Shown: positions 1-6,841 of the stretch, one piece after another
Numbering within the stretch: the stretch's first letter is position 1
Layout: the number at the start of each line of letters is the position of its first letter
Origin: CAUZFZ01 sp963579025
GTDB taxonomy: Bacteria; Planctomycetota; Planctomycetia; Planctomycetales; Planctomycetaceae
Reading direction: 5' to 3'
Length of the DNA: 9,076 nt
Assembly: GCA_963579025.1 (NCBI GenBank)
Contig: CAUZFZ010000269.1
Coordinates: 1-9,076 of the forward strand
The notes under the pieces: generated by a model
What the model saw: only the letters and a program-made list of their open reading frames with translations
What the model was told of the DNA's origin: nothing
Databases searched by the model: none
Program-made: the position numbers and the translations under genes

Positions 1-389
1 CTGCCCGGACGCCAGAAACGTCTGCCCACAAGCAGGTCTTCATCTACGAACACGATCCTCAGAATCGCTCGTTTTCCCGCGAATTCCAGCAGCCCGGGAA
101 CTGCTGACAGTTCGACAGCTTCCGGCGTGGGAACGGATTCGACGCCGGCTGATGCGGGAGCCAACGCCTGTCCTTCCGGAATCGTCGTGATCGATGCTGT
201 TGATGTTTCTACTGCTTCATCTTCCGTCTGCGCGACCTCATCGAGTGCCGCCGTGTAGGCCGCTTCACGCTCTTCACGCAGCTCGCGGGCGTTTCGACGC
301 CAGCGTAATAGACGCCCCAGAGACACGACCATGGCCAGCAGGACCAGCAGGCCCCAGAAGGCGAAGAAGATGGGAGTTGTCAGATTCAT
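1..389 (-). CDS. Partial unrecognised single-span membrane protein downstream of tadB
   Basis: The reading frame begins at an ATG at 389 and stays open to the window edge, so only the first 129 residues are visible and the C-terminus is missing. A GGAGAG ribosome-binding site lies about 7 nt upstream of the ATG. Residues about 7-27 form one hydrophobic membrane segment, followed by an Arg-rich patch and a Glu/Arg-rich stretch (about 30-45). Next comes a long low-complexity linker rich in Ala, Thr, Glu and Pro (about 46-98), then a more ordered segment beginning near LLEFAGKRAILRIVF. It lies 72 bp after tadB in the same direction, so it probably belongs to the same operon. TadC usually occupies this place, and an N-terminal membrane segment fits TadC, but no type II secretion F domain is visible in the part seen. 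I therefore assign no function. The frame is real with good confidence; its identity is open. Confidence 0.7.
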   Translation of the reverse strand, partial: MNLTTPIFFAFWGLLVLLAMVVSLGRLLRWRRNARELREEREAAYTAALDEVAQTEDEAVETSTASITTIPEGQALAPASAGVESVPTPEAVELSAVPGLLEFAGKRAILRIVFVDEDLLVGRRFWRPG

Positions 390-461
390 GGGAGTCTCTC
401 CAGCAGTCAGGTTTCGCTCGAAAGCGAACGTCGACGGCTAATGCCGTTTCTGGATTCAGCA

Positions 462-1322
462 CTAGCTGCGTTGGCTGCTCTGAAGGATTCTAAGAATGAG
501 AAGCGTGCCGATCAGTTCGCAGACAACTCCGCCGATCGTTGCTGTGCGTCCCATGTCCGAGGCCATGAGTCGCGGAAGATAGGTCGGATCCTGAAACGAG
601 AAAAAGATGATAATAAGGGGAGGTAGAACGAGCATCAGGATGGATGTCCAACGACTTCCGACGGTTGCCGCTCGCAGCTTTCCAAGAAACAGAAGCCGGT
701 CACGAATCGTCTCCGACAGCCGTTCCAGCACGCTGATCAGGTCGCCACCAGTCTGCTGATGCACGGACAATGCGGTCACCAGAATATTCAACGTGATAAT
801 GCCGGTACGGCGAGGCAGTTCGCGTAACGCATTGGGCATGTCTTCGCCCATCCTCATGCGATGCGAGCAGTCCGTCAGTTCATTGCCAAGTGGCGCGGGT
901 GTGTCAGCAGCGACAAGTTCCCAGCACTGTTCAATACTGCGACCGGTTTTTGCAGCTCGAGCCAGTTCATCGATCATGGCCGGAAGCTGATCCATCATCT
1001 GCTTCCGACGCCGCTGACGCAGGCCGGTTACCACAACAAGCGGTGCGATCGCGCCAACAACACCGCTCACCGCCGCCGACAGTGGATTCTCCAGCGTGAC
1101 GAGCACGACTCCGCCCAGGACGACGCCAGAAAACAGGCACAACGTCAGCATCAACGACGGCCCGATCCCGACTCCCGACTGAATCATCAGATCGTCGAAC
1201 CAGGTGTTGATCGAATTGCCGATTCCCTCTTCGTCGTTGACCGCGAACGACTCGTTGTCGCGCAGAATGTCCGAGAAGGCCGGCAGTGGATCGATGTGTT
1301 GTCGCGTGAATCCCGTTGACAT
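462..1322 (-). CDS. tadB: Tad pilus assembly inner-membrane platform protein TadB (type II secretion F domain)
   Basis: This is an inner-membrane platform protein of the Tad (Flp) pilus machine, a GspF/PilC relative that is expected to work with the ATPase encoded just upstream. The 286-residue product has a hydrophilic N-terminus (1-50), two membrane segments (about 55-77 and 82-101), a cytoplasmic T2SSF domain (about 113-220) and two C-terminal membrane segments (about 225-243 and 262-280). Family-like stretches include LPAMIDELARAAKTGRSIEQ near 113 and QQTGGDLISVLERLSETIR near 189-207, close to the QRRTGGNL...LERLAETIR pattern of TadB proteins. I chose the ATG at 1322 because a GGAG site sits 6 nt upstream; an in-frame TTG at 1328 abuts that site and is unlikely. 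The gene begins 30 bp after cpaF ends, consistent with one operon. TadC shares this domain, but the longer N-terminal region and the position after cpaF favour TadB. Confidence 0.88.
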   Translation of the reverse strand: MSTGFTRQHIDPLPAFSDILRDNESFAVNDEEGIGNSINTWFDDLMIQSGVGIGPSLMLTLCLFSGVVLGGVVLVTLENPLSAAVSGVVGAIAPLVVVTGLRQRRRKQMMDQLPAMIDELARAAKTGRSIEQCWELVAADTPAPLGNELTDCSHRMRMGEDMPNALRELPRRTGIITLNILVTALSVHQQTGGDLISVLERLSETIRDRLLFLGKLRAATVGSRWTSILMLVLPPLIIIFFSFQDPTYLPRLMASDMGRTATIGGVVCELIGTLLILRILQSSQRS

Positions 1323-1352
1323 GGTCAACTCCGACTTTGAAGTAATCGCTGA

Positions 1353-2690
1353 CTATTCCTGCCGATACTGATTCGGTTGCAATTCGCGGGCATCAAACAG
1401 GTCGGCAGGGAGTTCGAATCCGGAAGCAGCCAGACGCTTTAGCACGGACGGTTCGTGGCCGGTCGCAAAGAACGATCCAATGGCACGCCCATTGGAGTCC
1501 GTACCCTGCATGCGGTACACGAACACGTCTTCGATGATGTAAACGCCGTTGCGACACCCACACAGCTCCGAGATACGAGTGACCTTTCTTTCGCCAGTCG
1601 AAAGACGAGTCATATGCACCAGCAACTGCACGGCCGAGGCGATGTATTGCCGGGCCACCTGGGTCGGCAGCTCGACGCCGGACAGGGCGATCATCATCTC
1701 GAGGCGGTCCAGTGCATCACGCGTATCATTCGCGTGCAGCGTACTCATCGAGCCATCGTGGCCGGTGTTCATGGCCTGAAGCATTTCTAATACCTCACCA
1801 CCGCGGGCTTCGCCCACCAGGATACGGTCAGGTCGCATTCGCAGACTGTTCTTGAGCAACTCTCTCTGATCGATTTCACCCATGCCTTCCACGTTGGAAG
1901 GACGCATCTCCAAAGAGACGACATCGGGCTGCTGGAGCTGAAGTTCGGCTGTCTGCTCGATCGTGATGACACGTTCGGTGACGGGGATAAAACGGCTCAG
2001 GTTGTTCAATAGCGTCGTCTTGCCGGCACCGGTACCACCGGAGACCAGCAGATTCAGTCGACCACGAATCGCCATGACCAGAAAGTCAGCCATTTCCGGG
2101 GCCAGCGCTCCCATTGACACCATATCCTCAAACAGCAGGGATCGCGTCTTGAATCGTCGAATGGAAACTGTCGGACCGTTCAATGCAAGCGGCGGAATGA
2201 CCGCGTTCAGACGTGAGCCATCCGGGAGCTTGGCGTCGACCATCGGCGAGACTTCGTCAATACGCCGGCCAGCTCGACCGACAAGTCGGTGAATCAGACG
2301 CAACAGATGTGCTTCATCAGCGAATCGAACATTTGTGGGCTGCAGAATTCCGTCGCGTTCCACAAAGATCCGATCCGGCCCGTTGACCAGGACATCGGAC
2401 ACGGCTGGATCGTTCATGAGCGGTTCGAGCGGCCCGAAACCGTAGATCTCGTCCATGATCTCACGGACCATGACTTCGCGCTGCTCGGGCGCGAGGCGTA
2501 CTTCGTCCATCGAGCACAGGTGTGCTGCCAGAGACCTTAACTGCTGACGGAGTTCCTCTTCCGGGAGCTGTCCGGCTTTGGACAAATCCAGAGCGTCAAT
2601 CATCCGTCGATGCAGTTGAGTCTTGAGTCTCTGAAACTGCATCTGCTGATCCACAGTCGAGACGGGAGCGGCGGGGGCTTCGGCGACCAT
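1353..2690 (-). CDS. cpaF: Tad pilus assembly ATPase CpaF/TadA
   Basis: This is the cytoplasmic hexameric secretion ATPase (GspE/PulE superfamily, CpaF/TadA branch) that powers Flp pilus assembly. Residues are numbered from the upstream ATG at 2702. The N-terminal region contains the family-like EIYGFGPLEPLMNDPAVSD (about 85-103) and VNGPDRIFVERDG (106-118). The ATPase core shows Walker A GGTGAGKTT (222-230), an Asp-box region VITIEQTAEL (245-254), Walker B region RPDRILVGEARGGEV (290-304) and the His box TGHDGSMSTLHAND (313-326). The length of about 445 aa is normal for the family. I prefer the ATG at 2690 because GAGG lies 6 nt upstream, while the ATG at 2702 has no ribosome-binding site; using 2702 adds four residues. 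It lies between a tadG-like gene and tadB. The Asp box reads IEQTAEL where CpaF proteins usually have IEDTAEL. The family assignment is very secure. Confidence 0.96.
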   Translation of the reverse strand: MVAEAPAAPVSTVDQQMQFQRLKTQLHRRMIDALDLSKAGQLPEEELRQQLRSLAAHLCSMDEVRLAPEQREVMVREIMDEIYGFGPLEPLMNDPAVSDVLVNGPDRIFVERDGILQPTNVRFADEAHLLRLIHRLVGRAGRRIDEVSPMVDAKLPDGSRLNAVIPPLALNGPTVSIRRFKTRSLLFEDMVSMGALAPEMADFLVMAIRGRLNLLVSGGTGAGKTTLLNNLSRFIPVTERVITIEQTAELQLQQPDVVSLEMRPSNVEGMGEIDQRELLKNSLRMRPDRILVGEARGGEVLEMLQAMNTGHDGSMSTLHANDTRDALDRLEMMIALSGVELPTQVARQYIASAVQLLVHMTRLSTGERKVTRISELCGCRNGVYIIEDVFVYRMQGTDSNGRAIGSFFATGHEPSVLKRLAASGFELPADLFDARELQPNQYRQE

Positions 2691-2792
2691 TGTCGGCCTC
2701 ATTTGTCAGTAGTAAGTTGTCACTAATCAATAATGACTGGGCAGGTGTCATCAGCCGGTGTGACCAATAACATATGACCAATCGCCAGCGAG

Positions 2793-3995
2793 TCAGTGTG
2801 TCAATCGCAGCTTGTAGACATAACGATTCGCCAGTTGCTCTGGCGGGAGCTTTGTTTTCGTGTCATCCGCGAGAATCGCTGAGCGAGTTGTCAGAACTCC
2901 CGGCTGAAACACGATTTCGCATGTGCCGCTGTCGTGGGTGATGTTAAGAATGCGTCCAGCGGCAAATTGCGTGCACCGAATCCGGCCTCCGGAATGACCT
3001 GCGGACGTGAATTCGTCATACAGCAGGACGATCCGGCACTGACCGATGAGATCGGGGAGTTCGCCGGAAACACTGCCGGGCATACCGTTGACTGTCTGAA
3101 AATCACGCAGCCCGCCGTCAATTCTCAATTGCGTGCGACCATCAGGCAGATCGTCCAGGTTCCATCCCGTGGCAATCTGACGTGCCAGTCTTTTGAGCGT
3201 GGTCTGCGGCTGCGGCACGATCACATGAGCATTCGCCTCATCCTGTTGCCGCGACAGGCGTAACGTGATCTCTGGGATCCCATCCGCTTTGCGCGAGACT
3301 TTGCCTGTTGATTCGTCATAACGAAACTCGTCCCGCCCGGCCCGTTGATCAATGGAAGTTCGCCATGACTCCAGCGGACTGTCCTCCGGAGCTGTTCGAT
3401 GAATCGCAATGGGCAGAATGGGAATCGGCGCCCCATCAAGTGGTTCAAATCCAGGAATCCGGTTGTCGATGGTTGCTTCCGCCTGTGCGGCAACATCAGC
3501 ACCGTCAATTCCGGTGAGGCCGTTAAAGAACGTGACGACCGGGTTACCCAGTGCTCGCGTGTGCCGAGCCCGAACAACAACACTTGTCGGTGCGCGACTG
3601 GTCTCGACAAAGATGACTTGACCTGTCCGTTTCTGCTTCAGGAGTCGCCCGAATCGGATATCTCCATCCGGAGATCCGTCTAACAGCACTCGCTCTCCAG
3701 AGATCCGGCAGATGGCTGCGATATCAACGGCTGCCTTTCGAGATCGTTTGAAGTTCTGCTTTGCATCCGCACTGGTGCGCAGCAGGTCGTCGTTCACCAG
3801 GTGCCGTCCGGCTCCTAATGCAGCGGATTCGGCGGCAGTCAGTAATTCTGCGTGGGCGGTCTGAAGCCAGAGACGGTCCAGTATCAATCCGACGGCCGAG
3901 ATCACCACAACCAGCGCCATCATCACTGCCGGAGCCAGGCTGCCTCGGCGTGAGTGAGGAAAGAACTGTTGTCGTGGTGAGAAACCCTGCCGCAT
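2793..3995 (-). CDS. TadG-like Flp pilus assembly protein
   Basis: This is probably a TadG-like envelope protein, a class of membrane-anchored pseudopilin-related proteins encoded in Tad loci. Numbered from the ATG at 3995, the product has 400 residues. A short basic N-terminus (1-18) leads into a hydrophobic anchor (about 20-40, from GSLAPAVMMALVVV), then AELLTAAESAALGAGRHLVN (49-68), which matches the pattern of a TadG N-terminal helix (LQ-x-AADAAALAGA). The remaining 330 residues would be periplasmic, with AQAEATIDN near 170 and a C-terminal region holding two or more Cys; no von Willebrand A motif (DxSxS) is visible. I chose 3995 because GGGAG lies 8 nt upstream; ATGs at 4025 and 4106 have poor sites and would add non-family sequence before the anchor. 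It lies between cpaB and cpaF, where secretin and TadZ genes are common. The call rests mainly on the N-terminal domain and context. Confidence 0.75.
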   Translation of the reverse strand: MRQGFSPRQQFFPHSRRGSLAPAVMMALVVVISAVGLILDRLWLQTAHAELLTAAESAALGAGRHLVNDDLLRTSADAKQNFKRSRKAAVDIAAICRISGERVLLDGSPDGDIRFGRLLKQKRTGQVIFVETSRAPTSVVVRARHTRALGNPVVTFFNGLTGIDGADVAAQAEATIDNRIPGFEPLDGAPIPILPIAIHRTAPEDSPLESWRTSIDQRAGRDEFRYDESTGKVSRKADGIPEITLRLSRQQDEANAHVIVPQPQTTLKRLARQIATGWNLDDLPDGRTQLRIDGGLRDFQTVNGMPGSVSGELPDLIGQCRIVLLYDEFTSAGHSGGRIRCTQFAAGRILNITHDSGTCEIVFQPGVLTTRSAILADDTKTKLPPEQLANRYVYKLRLTH

Positions 3996-4100
3996 CTCGC
4001 TGGCTCCCGTGCCGTGGATGATCATTAACGACGAGTAACGCTCAAGTGGGGACGCATAAACAAACCGACAACGCGCGGTTTCGCATCCCTGGCAAACATA

Positions 4101-4128
4101 TGCCACGAACCATGTCCGCGACGTGGCA
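4101..4128. repeat. Second inverted repeat in the cpaB to tadG gap
   Basis: TGCCACG (4101-4107) and CGTGGCA (4122-4128) form a perfect 7-bp inverted repeat with a 14-nt spacer. It lies in the same 264-bp gap as the 13-bp stem-loop, about 105 bp upstream of the chosen tadG-like start. It could be an operator-like dyad for a promoter serving the distal genes, or a weak RNA hairpin. Seven bp can arise by chance, so this is a low-confidence site. I see no clear -10/-35 pair and no convincing gene in the gap; the open frames crossing it look like chance frames. Confidence 0.3.
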
Positions 4129-4196
4129 AATCCTCAGGAACTGACATGGCCAGCCTCGTTCGGGCTGAGTCTGCCGAAACATGACCCTGAAACGCA

Positions 4197-4225
4197 CAGC
4201 GGCCCGGTTGGAAACCGGGCCGCTG
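4197..4225 (-). terminator. Strong stem-loop between cpaB and the tadG-like gene
   Basis: This is a perfect 13-bp inverted repeat: the left arm CAGCGGCCCGGTT (4197-4209) and right arm AACCGGGCCGCTG (4213-4225) are separated by a 3-nt loop, and the stem is very GC-rich. It begins 35 bp after the cpaB stop codon on the transcribed (minus) strand. The bases that follow on that strand (TGCGTTTC) contain only a three-T run, so it is not a textbook intrinsic terminator. It could be a partial terminator, an attenuator lowering expression of the distal pilus genes, or an mRNA-stabilising or processing hairpin. The structure is seen directly; the role is inferred. Confidence 0.6.
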
Positions 4226-4259
4226 GATGAAGCCTTGACGTGTCATGACTCGCTTTGCC

Positions 4260-5300
4260 TCAACGTCGTGCCCCTGGATTCAACCGCTCCTGACCAGGTG
4301 GTGGTCCCTGCGGAAGCGTGCCGGGCTGTGGAGTCAATTGCGGTGACCAGACACCGTTTGGCTGCTGTCCGCCGGGGCCAACGGGCGGTCCGTAGCCAGG
4401 TTGCCCGTTGGCGGGCGCGGCACCAGGAACACGAGGAGCATACTGGTCGAACGTAAATTGCGAGGAACCCGGAACATTGTTCACAAAGCTCAGCGATTGA
4501 CGGCTTCCCCGTCGCCAGATGTTAGTAGTGAATCGATCCGGCTCTGGTTCTTCTGGCTCTTCAGGAACGGGCGGCAACTGCAGCAGTTCCTCCAGTGTCG
4601 GCCGGTCCGGGTCAGCGACCTGTACAGTGGCCCTTCCCGACATGTCGCGTGTGTAACTAAGACTCAGTTTTCCCGTATTGAGTGCCAGTTGCAGCAGAGC
4701 GGCATCGTCCTTCCGGACTTCCACGGTGACGGAATTGCGTGAGGCTTCCAGGTCGGACTGGACGAATGACCGATTAATGGCGATGACTCGCAACCCTTTG
4801 AACAGCTTGATCGTCAAACTGCCAATTGACTGGAATCGAGGATCATTTGTTGCATTCGGTGAATAGTAGATATCGACATGATCGCCCGGCTTGATCAACC
4901 CTTCGACCATCGCCGACGTTTCAGACTGAACGATAGAAAAGGCCGTGGCCCCATCAGACACTTTCAAAGGAGGCAGTTGCCCCGCCGGATAAAGGTCCGA
5001 CCCATGGATTAATTCTGTCACCGGAATTCTGTTCTTCACGACACGCCCTTCGAGTGCTTCAACTGCCAGCAAAACGTCACCGACAATTTCATTGGCAGGG
5101 GCAGGGCCCATGCCGATGTCGCCTTGTTTGATGACAGTACCGGGCTCTAGCTCGGTAAGCGTCAGCGGCACGTTACGAGTTGTAACGCGCTGTGGTTGTG
5201 GCTCTTTCGCGGTCAGTGTCTTCACCAGATAAAAGGTGATCAGCATGCCGATGGCCACAAAGACGAACATCACCATCTTTGCAGGAGTCAGGGTCTTCAC
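4260..5300 (-). CDS. cpaB: Flp pilus assembly protein CpaB/RcpC
   Basis: CpaB/RcpC is an envelope protein of the Tad pilus apparatus, thought to act with the outer-membrane secretin. The 346-residue product has an N-terminal membrane anchor (about 9-27), a SAF-type domain (about 42-110) and an RcpC/CpaB core (about 115-230). Core stretches include MVEGLIKPGDHVDIYYS (131-147) and VTVEVRKDDAALLQLALNTG (191-210), which fit the family pattern. After residue 240 comes a Pro/Glu-rich segment (PVPEEPEEPEP) and then a Pro/Gly/Gln-rich tail to the C-terminus, longer than in typical CpaB proteins and probably disordered. The start is a GTG at 5300 with GGGAGG about 9 nt upstream; a later in-frame ATG at residue 9 lacks such a site and would shorten the anchor. 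It follows tadE after 144 bp and is followed by a strong stem-loop. Confidence 0.92.
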   Translation of the reverse strand: MKTLTPAKMVMFVFVAIGMLITFYLVKTLTAKEPQPQRVTTRNVPLTLTELEPGTVIKQGDIGMGPAPANEIVGDVLLAVEALEGRVVKNRIPVTELIHGSDLYPAGQLPPLKVSDGATAFSIVQSETSAMVEGLIKPGDHVDIYYSPNATNDPRFQSIGSLTIKLFKGLRVIAINRSFVQSDLEASRNSVTVEVRKDDAALLQLALNTGKLSLSYTRDMSGRATVQVADPDRPTLEELLQLPPVPEEPEEPEPDRFTTNIWRRGSRQSLSFVNNVPGSSQFTFDQYAPRVPGAAPANGQPGYGPPVGPGGQQPNGVWSPQLTPQPGTLPQGPPPGQERLNPGARR

Positions 5301-5444
5301 TGCTCCGTTCCTCCCAGTGTGTCGGTCTGTGCTCCAGGATCCCTGATTTCGTTGGATCGCATTTGTGTGCTGGAACGCATGACCTGGTAGTGTTGATTTG
5401 CAATATGTGTCCGTTGCCGGAAGCGGGCGGACGAATCGTGTGTG

Positions 5445-5864
5445 TTATTCCCGGATCATCCGGGTCGTTTGATAGAGCTGCCGATTCTTCAGGCTGTACC
5501 CAATTGGCCAAAGGAGATCAGGAGACGCGACATTCATATTGACCGCGATGGCCACCGTGACCACATCACCAGTTTTTTGACCGGGATCAACTGCCAGGTC
5601 CATCGTCTCCTGCAAGCGTGGAGATAGAACACGGCGCACTTCCTGCTCAACCTGGTCGACCCTGACACCCGGCAGCGTGGCAATTCTGGCGCCTGCCCGA
5701 GTCGCCTCGGCCAGCTCAGTCCGTGCCTGAAACAGCAACGCAAATTCAAACAGGCCGGCCAGGATGATGCCAAATAGCGGTAGTGTCATGACCAGCTCGG
5801 CGCTGAACATGCCAGACCGCTTTCGGACCTTTTCCAGGCTCGACTGTCGGATGGTATTTATCAT
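5445..5864 (-). CDS. tadE: TadE-like pseudopilin
   Basis: This is a TadE-family pseudopilin, a minor component required for Flp pilus biogenesis and anchored in the inner membrane before maturation. The 139-residue product has a basic leader (1-17), then G18 followed by MFSAELVMTLPLFGIILAGL. That gives a glycine before the cleavage point and a Glu at +5 of the mature protein, the hallmark of prepilin peptidase substrates. The hydrophobic helix spans about 24-45, and RTELAEATRAGARIAT (48-63) matches the conserved TadE region after the helix. The rest is a short periplasmic domain of about 75 residues. The ATG at 5864 has only a weak ribosome-binding site, but it gives a complete prepilin-like leader. 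It starts 53 bp after the stop of the peptidase that would process it, with cpaB downstream. TadF-type proteins are similar; TadE is the better fit by position. Confidence 0.88.
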   Translation of the reverse strand: MINTIRQSSLEKVRKRSGMFSAELVMTLPLFGIILAGLFEFALLFQARTELAEATRAGARIATLPGVRVDQVEQEVRRVLSPRLQETMDLAVDPGQKTGDVVTVAIAVNMNVASPDLLWPIGYSLKNRQLYQTTRMIRE

Positions 5865-5917
5865 GAGTCCGTTGCCACTCGACGTTAGTGGATAAGAGAC
5901 CTCACATCAGGAACGAC

Positions 5918-6490
5918 TTATCCAACCCACGGAAACTCAGGCAGCCGCCACACGACGATCGCCCATGTTGCAAGTGCGACCGGTACGGCATAGCCCATCG
6001 TGCGTCGCCGAGCGCGTTCCTCGACGGTTTCCTTTTTGGGTTTCTGGCCCTTCGGCGTTTTGCCGGTCGCGGTGTATTTGTCCTTCGTCGACATCATCCC
6101 ACGCGTCAACGAGCTGTAGATCATGACGCCGAAGGTTCCAAAACCGGCACATATCGTGCTGGCAATTAATACCAGGCCTGTCAGTTCAAAGCCGAGCCAC
6201 ATGGCCAGACCACCCATCAGCTTGACGTCACCGCCGCCACCGCCACCGACCATCCACAGGATGAACAGCAGTCCGAAGCCCAGCGCGAAGCCGAGTCCAC
6301 CCTGAGCCAGTCCTTCCAGACCGTTGAACGTGAGCTGGTACACAATGCCCAGACCGAATACGGGAAGAGTCAGCTTGTTCGGGATCTTCTTGATCCGGAT
6401 ATCCCAGACTGCAGCGGCGATCGTGTACGCGCCAATGCACGTCAAGAAGACGATCAGTTGCACAGTTTGAAGTGTGGTCAATTCAGGCAT
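5918..6490 (-). CDS. cpaA: Type IV prepilin peptidase, CpaA/TadV type (A24 family)
   Basis: This is an inner-membrane aspartic peptidase that removes the leader of Flp-type prepilins and TadE-like pseudopilins. The 190-residue product is hydrophobic with about five or six membrane segments. The two expected catalytic aspartates are present: D30 in WDIRIKKIPNKLT and D88 in GGGGGGDVKLMGG (the GxGD motif, here preceded by six glycines). It lacks the N-terminal methyltransferase domain and Cys cluster of PilD, as is usual for the small TadV/CpaA type. A basic cytoplasmic loop (about 130-164, with KPKKETVEERARRR) precedes the last segment, which begins MGYAVPVALAT. I prefer the ATG at 6490; extending to a TTG at 6559 adds 23 residues without family character. 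It is the first gene of the leftward cluster, so its promoter should lie between 6491 and 6841. The identification is firm. Confidence 0.94.
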   Translation of the reverse strand: MPELTTLQTVQLIVFLTCIGAYTIAAAVWDIRIKKIPNKLTLPVFGLGIVYQLTFNGLEGLAQGGLGFALGFGLLFILWMVGGGGGGDVKLMGGLAMWLGFELTGLVLIASTICAGFGTFGVMIYSSLTRGMMSTKDKYTATGKTPKGQKPKKETVEERARRRTMGYAVPVALATWAIVVWRLPEFPWVG

Positions 6491-6841
6491 GATGAGGCTC
6501 ACAGTCTGAAGGTTCGTAGTGATCGGATTCAGCCGGCCCAATGGGTCGCCACGTGTCAACTGTTGGACTTTGAGCCCTACGAACAGGCGCAGTCCTGCGT
6601 CTGAGTTGAACGTAGGTCACGAACCGCGGCAAAGTTCGGCTATCCCGCGCCGGCGCCGCAGCTTTCCTGATCAATTATGCCCTGCCCGGCAGAGTCGTCA
6701 CGGTCAGGTGGGCGAATCCCGGCAGATGTTGGTGGGGCCTGAAGCGACAAGGTGTTAGAACCGTCACAACCGGGCCATACGGACTCGCTTTAATGACTGC
6801 ACTCACCAGACTCGCACCTTTCCTGCCCGAGGGCATGCGCC
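6491..6841. other. Divergent intergenic region between the Tad cluster and the hydrolase gene
   Basis: This 351-bp region separates the leftward pilus genes from the rightward hydrolase gene. Short open frames cross it, but none has a hydrophobic or Flp-like character or a good ribosome-binding site, so I call no gene. It should hold both promoters. A weak candidate for the leftward unit, read on the minus strand, is GTGACG (6696-6701), a 16-bp spacer and CATAAT (6674-6679), about 185 bp before the peptidase start; this is a low-confidence match. No good rightward promoter stands out. The left half (about 6576-6640) is rich in inverted repeats, described separately. Confidence 0.5.
6576..6638. 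repeat. Imperfect palindromic element in the divergent intergenic region
   Basis: CCTACG (6576-6581) and CGTAGG (6611-6616) form the outer arms of an imperfect hairpin. The inner arms GGCGCA and TGCGTC (one G-T wobble) enclose GTCC. Next to it, CGAAC (6620-6624) and GTTCG (6634-6638) form a second short stem around a 9-nt loop. The clustering suggests a structured RNA leader for the peptidase transcript, a regulatory site, or a dispersed palindromic repeat. The arms are short and imperfect, so the functional reading is tentative. Confidence 0.4.

Noticed and set aside
2761..2782. Direct repeat TGACCAAT (2761-2768 and 2775-2782) upstream of cpaF
   Set aside because: Two 8-bp copies 14 bp apart could be a regulator site, but the repeat is short, isolated and easily due to chance.
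3996..4106. N-terminal extension of the tadG-like gene to the ATG at 4106 or 4025
   Set aside because: The added residues contain no signal or domain, neither start has a good ribosome-binding site, and the GGGAG site before 3995 fits better.
4025..4246. 73-aa minus-strand open frame across the cpaB to tadG gap
   Set aside because: It runs through the 13-bp stem-loop, has no family-like or hydrophobic segment, and ends over the likely translation start of the tadG-like gene.
5447..5461. CCCGGAT-C-ATCCGGG palindrome at the 3' end of tadE
   Set aside because: It lies within the last codons, and a 1-nt loop does not make a stable RNA hairpin without losing inner pairs.
6228..6242. Run of CCGCCACCG-type triplets resembling a simple repeat
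   Set aside because: It encodes the six glycines before the catalytic Asp of the prepilin peptidase and is explained by coding.
6483..6758. Short open frames in the divergent intergenic region, considered as a hidden Flp pilin
   Set aside because: None has the short leader, Glu+5 and hydrophobic helix of Flp pilins; they are Arg/Pro-rich as expected for chance frames in GC-rich DNA.
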